Shown here piece by piece: positions 34,383 to 45,923 of a DNA stretch of 64,000 nt. Position numbers and translations under genes: made by a program. The notes beneath the pieces are model-generated. The model was not told where the DNA came from and searched no databases. It saw nothing but the letters and a program-made list of their open reading frames with translations. The stretch is from Earliella scabrosa (taxonomy: Eukaryota; Basidiomycota; Agaricomycetes; Polyporales; Polyporaceae), in contig JABYQQ010000033.1 in NCBI GenBank assembly GCA_022605405.1, forward strand, positions 310,001-374,000, read 5' to 3'. The stretch's first letter is position 1, and each line of letters begins with the position of its first letter.

Positions 34383-35560
34383 TTACCAGACGGGCGCGGG
34401 AGGTGGCTGAATGTTAATGGTGACCGAGCCACTGGTGGCAGCTAGGGAGCAAAGAGATATATGGAGTAAGTTCTGACCGGAGCATTGACGGACTGGGATA
34501 ACCACACAGGCTCGATGGTGATGTTGAGTGGCACCGCAATTGTCGAGGGCTGAGAGCTGCAATTTTGAGGTTAGCATCGTTGCGGGGGATTGAATGTTCG
34601 CCGGGTGCGTGAGAGCACCAGAGAGGGATATTCGCCCATCTCCCATGCGGATTGTCCCAACTGCCACGGCAGCGGAAGAATGCAACAACGGAGTAACGAA
34701 GAGGGCGAGACGGCTTTGCGAGACAAGGATGATGGACATCCTGCAGGGTTGGCGTGAGTCTTCCCCCGTACCCCATCTGCATAACGGGCAGTAGCAGCTT
34801 GCGGGTGACGAAGTAAGGTTCACCACGCCGTCTCGTCATGTTCGGTCCTCGCTGTCAGACGCAAGCACGTGCGTCTTGTCAAAGCTGAAGGAACCTACCG
34901 CACGCCCGCCGCAGTCCCGGGAGCTCACTATCACCTCGAGTCCCCACTGAACATCCAGTGGGGCAGCTGACCACAGCACTGCGGTACCCCCGCCCGAGCC
35001 CGCACTGCGAACTCTCAAGAAGCAGGGCATGTCGCTGGTCTGCAGCCGTAGGGCCGGCCGAGACGCAGCTGGCGCGAAGGCGAAGGAGGTAGTGCCACTC
35101 GGGATCTGTGCGTCAAGTCTCAGTACAGTCAGTGCCTGCGCCTCCTTGGACCTTATGCACGCGACAAAGAGCATGATGATCACGTCACCGATCGATTGAT
35201 AATCGCTCACCAGTGCGCCCTTCTAATATACCAAACCGCACACAGCACAGGGCAAGAGGTGTGACGGCTCTCTCCCGAGCTTGTGTGGGTGCTTTGGTGC
35301 GGGCAGATGACGAGCCACCCGTCATCTTCGACCCGCGCCCAGTGCAGCTGGTGGCAGTGCACAGCAATGCCTGAACCGCGCCGAGAGTAGATGTAGATGG
35401 TGCGCCGATATGGTTCCAGGAAGCATGCGTACCGGCCGGCATGCCTCGAGGCTCACGGCTCGCGGCGTCGGAGAACTGCAGGCGACAATGAGTGTGATGA
35501 CGCGCCGACTTGGAGAGACTAGATCCATAGAGTACTAGCCGCGTATGCACCGGCATAGCG
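34383..35560 (-). other. Possible unrecognised gene or coding remnant
   Basis: On the minus strand several frames have a protein-like rather than shadow-like composition. One is a roughly 90-residue beta-rich stretch around 35120-34850 (LTVLRLDAQIPSGTTSFAF, PALRLQTSDMPCFLRV, VGSFSFDKTHVL). Another is a short segment near 34530-34440 (IAVPLNITIEPVWLSQ) bordered by CAG acceptor-like sites. I could not join these into one open model, and no family is recognised. It may be a decayed gene. Confidence 0.25.
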
Positions 35561-38500
35561 TCCTACTAAGTTGCACTACAGCGTCAGGAGGTCATCCGAC
35601 AACGGAACGGAACGAGCCGCTCCGCAAGCTGATGGTACGTCTCGCTATGTCCGAGAGCGGGATACCTCGACTGTCAACATGACTGCGCTCGGCGCGTGCC
35701 TTGAAGCTTGAGCTGGCGGCGTGCGCGTCAGGGGACTGAGTGGGAGGGCCAAGGGCCAAGACCCCGGACTGAGCTGGCGATCGCGAGATGTACTGTGTGT
35801 TGTGCACAGTCCAGGGTGGGGTGCGTACTGAACGAGGAAGCGTCAAAGTACGCCCAAGTTACCGTCAAACGCCAACGCGGGGGAAAGTCTAGCCTCCGGA
35901 GAGCAAACCACCGCCGCGCTCCTCGCCCGAGAAGAGAGCGATTAGAGAGCGGACGCGAAGAGCGACAGCGGGGCGGAGTATCGGACTTGGAACGATGAGG
36001 TTGTGTCATGCGCCATTCGCAGCCTCCGAGCGTACATACGCAGGGCATCCGCCAGGCAGCCGTGCCTTCTCGGCCGCGCCGATGCGGCGTGCATGGGTGC
36101 GGATGGAGGACGGGCGATAGAAGAAGACGAAGACGCGGATGCGGATGTGAGAGCAATGGGGGCTGGGCAGTGAGAGCTGGGGCGGTGGGAGCGCCGCCGA
36201 AGCTGTCGTCGTGCGACGCGCGACGTGCGTGTGTGCGTGTGGGAGCGAGAGAGGGAGAGAGGGGAGGGGGACGTGCGCTGCCCGCGCGGGGCGTGGGTTG
36301 TGCGCACATGTCGCGCAGGCTATTCTCGGGTCGGGCGCCGCCCCGCCTGCCTTCTTCGTCCGGACAGGTGCAAAGGTGCAGGTGCAGGTGCTTCTCCTCT
36401 CCCGAAGCCTCGCGCGCGTCCGAAGCCGACCGACGGGGTCTTCTGCCACCATTGGCGGCCTGGCGCGGCTGGTATTCGCAGTTACCCCAGTCTCAAAGCG
36501 GCGGACGCTGTGCTGCGGGTGTCCGAGCTCGCCAATCGCGCATCCGCATCGTGCACGCCCTTGCTCTTCTTGAGACGACTTCCTTGAGGTTCCGACTCGG
36601 TCGCCCGAGCTGCGCACCGCACCAGAGCCGCGATGCGATGAGAGCTGTAGGCGGGTGCCACCCGGTGACTCACTGCTCCTCGACCGCGGAGTAGCGACAG
36701 ATACGCACGAGTACGCAGACGGCGCCGCGGAGGTCAGCTGCAGGTTGCAGCGGCGGCGGCCGACGAACCGCCGCAGGGCCGCAGGCAGAGGCCTGAGGAG
36801 CCGCAGATCTTTTGAGCCTCGAGCCTCGCGCACGGGCGAGCCCTGTGATCACAGTGACGAGCGAGCGCAGAGTCCGAGAGCGCGACGAGGCGAGTTGAGT
36901 TACGTCCAGATATCGTTGCAGGGAATCGTGTTTGAAACCCTGAAGTGACACGAGCTCGAGAGGGTCCCCGGCAAATTGCAATCTTCGAGCTGGCTGTGGG
37001 CTGCCGGCCGTGTGGACGATAGACACGATAGACGTTCGAGGACGGCATGGCTGACTGAGCTGAGCGCACGCGCCTCTCAGTGAGTGGCAGGCTCCCGGCA
37101 TCTGCGTCCCAAGGTCGCCTGTAGTAGGGCTAATCATCTGAGCGCTCGCCCGAGTCAACCCGAATAGATCGCCGGTGCTGCGACGCTGCAGTGTGTGGGG
37201 TACGGGATCCTGAGACGTCGAAGCTCGGGCTACGGAGATACGGGTTGGCCGTAGTGCGGTGAGGGGGTCAATGCGGGCAGAGACCCCGACTCGAGCTCAG
37301 TCTGCTCACTCGCGGAGCGGGCATTGATCGTTGCTCGTGGTCATCGTGCGCAGCGCCCCGAGTGCTTACGTTCGACTCGGAGCTGCCAACAGGCAAAGGG
37401 AAGCCCAGGAGCGGCGCGTGGTGCGGCCGCCTCTTCTCCTCGAGAGAACAAAGTCCAGTTCCAGGGAAGCCGAAGGGAACGACGGGCCAGGGAAGGCAGG
37501 AAGGTCAGCCACCCGCGAGAAGCGCGTGATGCGGACGCGGGTCGGAAGGAGGAGGGGGAGCGACGAGTCGGAATCGGACTCGACAACGCGTTGGCCACGT
37601 TCCCGTGGGCCGTGGCCACCCGCCCGACAGGACAAGGCGCGATGGAGCGATACAGAGAAGCCGAGAAGCTAGAAGCTCTCCCGCGCCTCTCGTTGTCTCT
37701 TGGGTTCGGCTCTTGGCCGACTTCAGGTCCAGGGGATGTCGGGGTCCCGGCTCCCAGGATGCGTTGCTCCAAGCGGACGCGCGTCATGACCCATGACAGC
37801 TAGTTACGCGTAGGGGCGGCGTGTGGTCGGGAAACGCACAGCGCGAGAGAGATGAGCGAGAAGCGATGCGAGACCGACGAGAAGGGAACTCGTGAGGGTA
37901 GGCGGGAAATGAAAGAGGGTCCGCCGGAAGGACTGCCAGGATTGGCAAGGAGCAGATGGATCGCGGATAGGATAGCGAACGCGTGGTGGACGAGAACCCC
38001 GTCGAGGAGTGCCGCCGCCGACGGTCGACGGTCGAGGTCTTCATTTCCTCGACGCGCGGCGGTATGCTTGCGTCAAGAGTACGTACTCGTGCGTCCCGAC
38101 GCGAGAGACCCCGTTGAGTTACGAGTAACTGTCCCGGGGGCGCCGGAGCGACGGGCGACTCTATTGACTTGGATGGGCGGAGGTTTGGACGCTCGACGTC
38201 GAGCTCGGGGTCCGGGGCTGCGCATTGACACGTACAGACGACTCGGACAGGCGCAGCTGGGGACAGCAGCAAAGATCGCTCCGTGGGAGACACGACCGGC
38301 GAGCTCAGGAGCGAGCATCAGGAAGCATCACAAGACGGAAGACGGGAGACGCGGTCAAGGGCGTGGGCGCGGGAATCGAGATCTGCTCACTGCTGCGTTC
38401 ACAGTCCCTACTATATGCGCCGTGTCGTAAGAAAGGGCAGGTGCGGTGTACGTCCGGCTCGAGGCTGGACTGGGAAACGAGATGAGATGAGATGAGATGC

Positions 38501-41500
38501 GATGCGATATAGATTCAGCACTTACTACTCGCCGTTCACTTGGCGCGCCCGTCGGTGTCTGCCTTTGGGGCTCTTCGGGGTACCGGGGCATTTGACTAGT
38601 ACTTGTATGTGTTGTTGGTGCGCCTCGAGGCGTCGGTGCGTTCGATTATCGAGGATTGGCTCCTGAGCCGCTGCCCGCTGTGATCCGGTGACCCAGTCCG
38701 CAGGACGGCACTGGAGGCTCCCGCGAAGAGGTACGGTCGGTGTCGGTCCTCGGAGGACTGCCATAATCCGAATGATGTACTGTCGCGGCGCTCAAATCAC
38801 ATCACTTTGTGCATAATGTCGGACGAAACAGATGAGCGGGGGCGGCGAGGGGGAGGCTTCTTGATCATCGTCCTTGTCGGAGGCAGATTTGCAGCCAAGA
38901 CCAAACAAATGCTCGGTGGACAGCGTGGATGGTGTAGGGGAGAGCTGAATGGAGATGCGGGACATCAGATTCGGATTGCGAGTCCAGCACAGACCTGGCG
39001 GGACACATCACCTGCTCACAGGTTGGTGACAAGAAGACTCAAGAGCGAAGAGCGAGCACTGAGAAATAGACGCGCACGCTGGCACAACACGAACAAGTCC
39101 GCATTAACGCCCAACTGCACAGACAGAAACAAGTGAGCAATCATGCACTCGCACATGCATGCAAACATTGATGTCGGAGACGCGGAGGCGGGCGGACAAT
39201 ATCGATCGGACTTGAAACGCGCCAACTCCGGATGGACGAAGATGATTGCTATACGGTGGCTATGTTGAGAGACTGGGACTCCGGCGGGCGGCAACATAAT
39301 CAGGTCCGCAGGGGTACACAGGTCCGTCTTCGCATGTGCTACAGACGACTGTATAAGTATACATACACGGCCATTGGCCCTTATGGCGAGCACGAAACGA
39401 AGCGAGACGTCGAGCGCGACTGATCCACCGCGGGACCGCGTCGGCGTTGACCGCGACTCCGAGTCGGAGCGGGCTCTATTGTATACGTCGCGTCATCAAT
39501 TCCCGGAGAAGACGCATACGGCGCCGTGCTCACACTTTGAGCTTACGTTTGAAGCTTGAAGTTCGAGAGGTCGCTATACTGCCCGACGTCACTGTCGTCC
39601 AGATTTGCAGAGCAACGCCGTTGATGTACCCGTACCCCACGCACACTTCGAAGTTCGAAGAACTTTGCGACAGCGAAACCGTGCGCGGTCGGACACAGGT
39701 CGCCGGCTTGTCAAAGGCGTACAGCCCCGCGCCTTGAGGCCTTCGAGAGTCTTGATGCGCACGCAGAGACTGTCCGGACGATGACGGCAGAAGATGTCGG
39801 CATCGGGATTGGGATTGGGGCCTGGGCAATTTCAAGGAGGCCAGGTACCACCCAGCCTGAGCGCGACCAAAGACAGAAATCCGCCCTACCAGACATACAA
39901 TCAGAGCAACGCCATACGCTCCCGAGTCCCACCCAAGCCTCAAGGCCTCATCGACATCCCCCGTCCCGGCAGGCGCGCCGACCAGCTTGAGCCTCGGGCG
40001 CAGACCGCGAAGGCGGGTGGCAGGACTCCACCCCAAGACCCGGACACTCGATCCCCGTCCTCCAAGCTTCAAATCTCAGCGCTCAGCCGAGCAGACGTCG
40101 AGCCGTCAGTCCACACTGCGGTCGCACCTCATGTCCCTCCCACCGACTGCCACCGTCTCGTCGTCCTCCGTCGCGCTGTCTTGGAAGCCACGTCTCCGTC
40201 CCGGCGTTCGTGCTCGCGGTCGAGTCTGGAGGCGAGCGGGTATGCTGTACGGTTGCGGACATACGTACGTGCACAGGCCGAGAGCGTCCCTCCTCGTTCG
40301 AGCCCTCGCGCGCCGGTGACAGACTCGAGCGCGAGAAGTACTCGGATTGACGCGCAAGAGCAGTGAAGAGCCCGCTCTCCGAGAGGCTAGAGCCACGCCG
40401 CAGCCTCATGGCCGACGTTGAAGCTTTGAAGCTTGACCGTCGGGATGGGCGCACCGCTGAACGCTCAGCGTTGCCCGCTCCCATAGTAGAAAGTCTACTG
40501 GCGTTTCGAGGGTCGGTCTGGGTGCTTCTGAGCGGCAGCGGCCGAGAGCCATGTGGTGTCGAAGCGCCCGGGGTTCGGATTGAGGCGGCTGGCGGGTTAG
40601 GTTGAAGCAGTTTGACTCACACTGGTGCGTCGCGGATGCGACTGGACCGAGACAAGTATGGATGCAGCATGCTAAGAGTACTTACAGAACCAAAGCAGAG
40701 GGCTTGAACGAAATGAGGACGCCCGTGGATGTGTCGAGCCGGCGTCCTTGGATTACGAGGGCGCGTGGTAGAGACGGGCGCTGGAGAACACCATCGACGT
40801 CCCGTGCGATGTGCAATTCTGCGCGGGACGAGAGGAATGAAAGGGAGTTCGGGGGGCGGGCTCGCAGCTTAATTGTTACTCCGGAGATGAGGGCGATGCG
40901 TACCCGCATACAGTAGCTGGCCGACGAGTTGCCCAGAGATTTGGAACGTAGGTGGCGATCGAGATGTCGGCCGGGCGCGTGATGTCGACTGGCCGGAGGA
41001 AGGGGTCGAGTCGACGCGAGGCACCGGCACAAGAGGGCGGGGCAGAGACGAGGGAGAGCTGCCGGGCGCTGAAGCTGAAGCGGGAGATCGTACAGACTTG
41101 AGAGTGTGTCGAGCTGCAGAGTCCTTGTCCGCTGTCCGTTGTCTCCGCCGTCAGTTGTCTATTGCCGGTTGTCCAGTACTCGTTGTCATCCGTCACGAGA
41201 GAGACAAAGGCCTGGAAAGCTACGACCAGAGGTGAAGCGGAGGTCGAGGGCGAGATCACTAAGCGAGGCTACCCGCGAGACTCAGACCGTGTTGTTGTTG
41301 TTGGCGCTGCCGTCCGAGCGAACGTGGCGGGCCTCGAGGCTGGCGTGCGTTGTCGTCTTGCCGGCTGCTCCCCGGGCAGAGTGGGAAGATAATCGCTGCC
41401 GAGAGATCGCATCGAGATGAAGTGCGCGTCGCGGGCTCGAGGCTCGAAGCTCGGGGAGGCGGACATCGCGAGGCTGATGGCGGCGCCGGGACCACGCAGC

Positions 41501-44500
41501 AAACTGCTGGAGCTTGGAGCTGTGAAGCTTGGAGGGCGGAACTCTAGAGACTCGAGACTCGACTCTCGAGGACGAGGAGGGTGGGTCCTGGGAAGACGTG
41601 GGAAGGAGTCTTGTGTGCCTTGTGCGGCGCGGCCGGCGTTGCGGCTGTTGACTAGGCTCGGATTGACGCTGAGAGTGAGAAGGCGGGGTTGGACGGAGCG
41701 GCGGACAGGTTGACAGCACACATGGAAAGAAGGGCGGCATCAGAGCGCACGGAGCTCGACGCGCGGGTCGACGGCCTGGAATTGAGAGTCAGACGCACCC
41801 GTACGGACCACTCCAACACGAAGATCGCGGGCCTCCTGGCGCCGCACGCCGTACGTGGCACATGGCGGGCGGCGGCGACGTGCGGCGGACGGCGTTCTCG
41901 CATCGGATGCACGTCACTCTGAACGAACGCGGCGTGGAGGCGCGGCGGGGTCGAGCTGCGTCGTGCGACGGCGGACGAGAAGCATCAGAACGGCCGAATT
42001 GGGAACAAAGCTCGGCTCCCGCTGACGCTGACGTGCCGCATCGCATGCGGGGGAGATGCAGATGGGGCTCTGGCGAGCTCAGGAGTGTGCGGGTGCGGGC
42101 GCGGGCGCGGGTGGCGACGTGGCGCATGGCAGCCCAGTGCGCACCCGTCGTGGGGCGGTGGGGAGCTGGCTCATCTCACCTCGAGCGCGGACGGGCTGGG
42201 AGGAGGAGATGGGAGGCGTCGACGCCGCTCTAGGGGCGCAGCGCGTGTGCGACTGAGACGAGGACCCCGGAGGCACGGCGCGCGGGCGGGGCGCACGCGC
42301 ACAGGACCGGGCACGCGTTCGGGAAGGCGAACGCGCGGAGGCGGCACGAACGCGGGCTTGTCCGTGTGCGTGTTGGCCCCCGGATTGGCAGCTTCGGTGG
42401 CGGATGGGGGGCGAGGAGTAGCGGGAAGTCCTTGCTGAGGCTTGCTCTGTGTGAGCGGGGGATTAGAGTTGGGAGTGACAAAGAGTTCCTGGGTGCACGG
42501 CGGCGCGTAAGTAGTACTAAGTACCAAGTGGGCGTGCCCTGCGCGCGCCGTTCTGGACGATGCGCTCTTGCGCGTGCCGGACGTAACGTCAGTGCGAGGC
42601 ACACGGGCCCGGCCGACGTCTTCTCCCTCGCACGACTGTCGCCAACTGTCTCCATCTGCGAGTCTGAGTCTGAGCCTCGCGTTCTCGAGCTTGAGCTCAT
42701 CATTCAGCTCGCAGAGCGGCGGTGGCGGCATCGCAGATCACGCCATGCTCGCTGCAGATGGGGTGCAAGAGGAGCGGGCCGGCGGTGATGAGTCTCGACC
42801 TCTCCTCCGAGGGCGGCGCCGCACCAAAGACGGCAGGCGGCAGGCGGGGTTCCGGCGGGACTGGCGAGGGGCCCGGCGTGCATGTGGACGGGTGCCTCGT
42901 TTCCGGGGCGCAGTGATGCGTCTGCGCGCGTCCCATGTGCCCGCCCTCCGAACTCGAATCGGACCAAACCCTCTCGAGCTTGGCGCCAGGACGGAAGCAA
43001 ATCGTGCGAGCCCGAAGCTGGGATCGTCATCTCCCATCTCTCCATCTCCATCTGGCCTCCTGCCCCTGGCGGCGGGACGGGCTTTGGCGCTGATGCGATC
43101 CCCGTCCTCGACCGATTCGCGCGCGACCTGCGACCATCTCCCTCGGGCCAATCGCCGTCGCGGAGTCGCGCGCGCACGAGTGGGCTTCCTGTCCGCTGTC
43201 ATCACTCTTCTCGCGATACCGCTCGCGCGAGGAAGATCAGCCCCGCGCCATGCGCGATGGAGACGCGTCGGGATGGCCCGAACAGCGAGTGGCAACGCGC
43301 GACCGTCAACGACGGCCCCATCCCGCCGCGGACGGAACGCCGGTGGCGCACCCCAGACTGCGCTGCGCAAACGGCGGCGTCGCACCTGCCCTGCGCGATC
43401 ACGATTCACGACGGACAAGCGGCGCGCCGGCGCCCCGAGCCCGAGCCCGCGCCCGAGGCCGATGTCCAAGGACGACGCTAAGCGCGAGGCGCCGAGGGGG
43501 AGGGGCGGGTTGCGCGCGACAGCCGGCGACCGCCGACGCGCGCGCGACGATGGAGCCCGCCTGGAATCACACGGCGCGTCCCGGACGGCGCCCGCGCCGC
43601 TCGTCTTTCCATTAGAAGACACGTGGGCGGGGGGCGTGCGACGCGGCGACGCGGGAGATCGGTTCTGGCGGGGCGAGCGAGGGCGAGCAGCGCGCCGTGC
43701 CGCGCCCGGCATGTGTCATCGTCCGAGACGGTGAGCGCACATCAACGGAAATAGAAAGGGGGCCGGCGTCGTGACCCCGGTCACTCCGGCGCCCCGCTCT
43801 TTCCGTTTTCGGCACCGAGATCTGTTTGCCACACCAACCCGACTTGTCGTAGAAGCTGCGAAAGAGACGTGAGCGGGCGCGCGCGGTGGGATACCGCACC
43901 TGAGACGTGTGCGCGAACGAGGATCGGGCCTAGATTCGAGGACTCAGTGGCTTCAGGAAACAGGGCGGCGGCCGCAGCGTCCTCGAGCAAGTACAGGGAG
44001 CGCAGCAGCAGCGTGCCAAGCAGCTTGCACGCCCCCGAAGAAGCACTCCCCATGCTCCGGGCGCATCGTGTGGGAATGCCCGACAAACACCCGCTCTCGA
44101 GCCGGACGTGATGGACAGCCCACGCCCGCTGCGCACAGACTGCAGTTGTCAGTCGGGAGGTGCGCACGCCGGCGGGCGGAGGGGGTCATCTGAGGATCTC
44201 GGAACCCCCCAGTGCGCGCGCGTGAGAAGACGGACGGGGTCGTGATCGCCAGACGGGGTTGCGTACCTGACCCGACGTGAATGCGATACCTATTCCAGCC
44301 CGCGGCGGGATTTAGGACGCGGGAACGAATGCCGTCTCCCGCTCGAGGCGCTCTTCAGTCTGAGTTGAGTGGGGCCCTCCAGCTGGGAGGTGAGGCGGCC
44401 GAGGAAGGTCATATTGCGAGAAAGCGAACGTGGACGGGGCGGACGAGAGACGCATGCCGCGCACATGCATTGTGAGAGCGGTGGGGGGCTGCTGCGGGTT

Positions 44501-45923
44501 TGGAGAAGAGAGCTGGAGGCTGCTGGAGGCCATGAGGCGGGAAGACGATCTCGGACGGAGACAACCTTGGACACGGAACGCGCGCCATGGGCATTGCGGA
44601 GGACCGACGGCAGCTGCGAGAGGGGGTGGTTAGCGCACGCGTCGACGGGGGAATGAATGGGAGGGGAGAGAGAGGGGCTGGCAGAGCCCGAGGAGGAGAC
44701 CGGCTTGCCTCGGACAACACCTAGCACGGACGAGAAGGCGAGAAGATGGAGGACGAGGCGCGATGTCGGATGATGGGAGGCGAGTGGGAGGAGGGGGAGG
44801 GTGGCGAGAGCGCAGGTGACGTAGGCTCGCGCTCGTCGCTGGCGGCTCGGGGAGGGGAGAGTGGGACTTGGACCTGGATTGGAGGAGCGGGTGCGGTCAG
44901 GAGTCGAGCGCGGCCGCGGGATGGAAGGGCCGGGGCGGTCGGAAAGATGAGAGAGCTGATGCAAAGCTGATGTGAGGCGGCAGTGTGGACATGGACAGGA
45001 TGTCGGAAGCGGGGGAAGGGGAGAGGAGGAGCCGGAGCCGCATGGATCAGACGGGCGCAGAGAATTCTGGGCGAGGGAGCGTGAGCTCAGTCTACAGCTG
45101 GAACCACAAGCACGCACGGGGAGATGGGAGAGCGTGAGGAGGTGTGAGCGGGGTGTGACGCTTGTCCTGTGAGGTGGGACTGGCTGGGCTGACTGACCTT
45201 TGGCTGACCACGAGTCGGTGGGCGGCCGCGATTCGCTGGCCCGCGTCGGAGAATATGGCAACAGGTGGCGCTGAATGGGCCGCAGATGCGCGCCTTGGAC
45301 GGGACACGAGCGGGGACCTCTTCGACTTCTGGCTGAGAAAGACCGTCCTGGCCGTATCCTCGTGTACGGAAGCGCTGCAGGTGGGCGGTGCTTCGTCCAC
45401 AGCAGCACCCGCGCTGCGCTGGCCCAGTGCGGCTGGACGACCGAGGACGACGGGGGCGGCGCTGGGAGACGAACTGACCTCCCGCGAAGGGTGGGCACCT
45501 GGCGAGGACCGAGGACAGCGACGGTTATCAGCGAACACGCACGCGAACAGGACAGAGGCAAGCGAGTCGAGCCGAGGCGGGCGGAGGGCGGGATCGCAGT
45601 GGCCGGGGTCTCGACAGCGCGGGGCGACTGGCTGGAAAAGGGCGAGGAGGGAGCCGCCGAAAAAGGCAGGAACGGCGAGGGAAAATGCCAACCGGCTGGA
45701 AAAGGAAACGGATGATGGCGAGCGTGGCGCATGAGCTCGAGGCGATATCAACCTCTCCTCCGTCCCTCAAATATGTCCCCGCCCCGCCCCCCGCCCCCCC
45801 TTCACCTCGCCCTCCTGCCCCGCCATCGCCAGCCCCGTCCGACTCGCTGCTCCCCCAGCCCGACTCGCTGCCCCCGCCTCCCCGCCCGCTAGGCTCCCCG
45901 TCCCCCGCCGCCGATCTCGGCCG
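35561..45923. other. Gene-poor GC-rich region, part 2
   Basis: More than 10 kb in which long open frames exist on both strands at once, for example a 480-codon frame at 45732-44290 and overlapping 388- and 324-codon frames near 42.6-43.7 kb. They translate to Arg/Pro/Ser/Ala-rich sequence without family motifs, as expected when GC-rich DNA lacks stop codons by chance. I found no splice-consistent gene, tRNA or transposase. The region contains a GAGAT-type microsatellite near 38.48 kb. Confidence 0.5.
38476..38510 (+). repeat. GAGAT-type microsatellite
   Basis: About four copies of the 5-base unit GAGAT pass into GCGAT variants. This is simple repeat expansion in the gene-poor region. Confidence 0.75.

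Noticed and set aside
42568..43734. 388-codon plus-strand and 324-codon minus-strand overlapping frames
   Set aside because: Both strands are open at once with Arg/Ala/Pro-rich translations and no recognisable domain or splice pattern.
44290..45732. 480-codon minus-strand open frame as a gene
   Set aside because: Translation is Arg/Ser/Pro-dominated, has no motif, and is opposed by long open frames on the other strand; typical of stop-poor GC-rich DNA.
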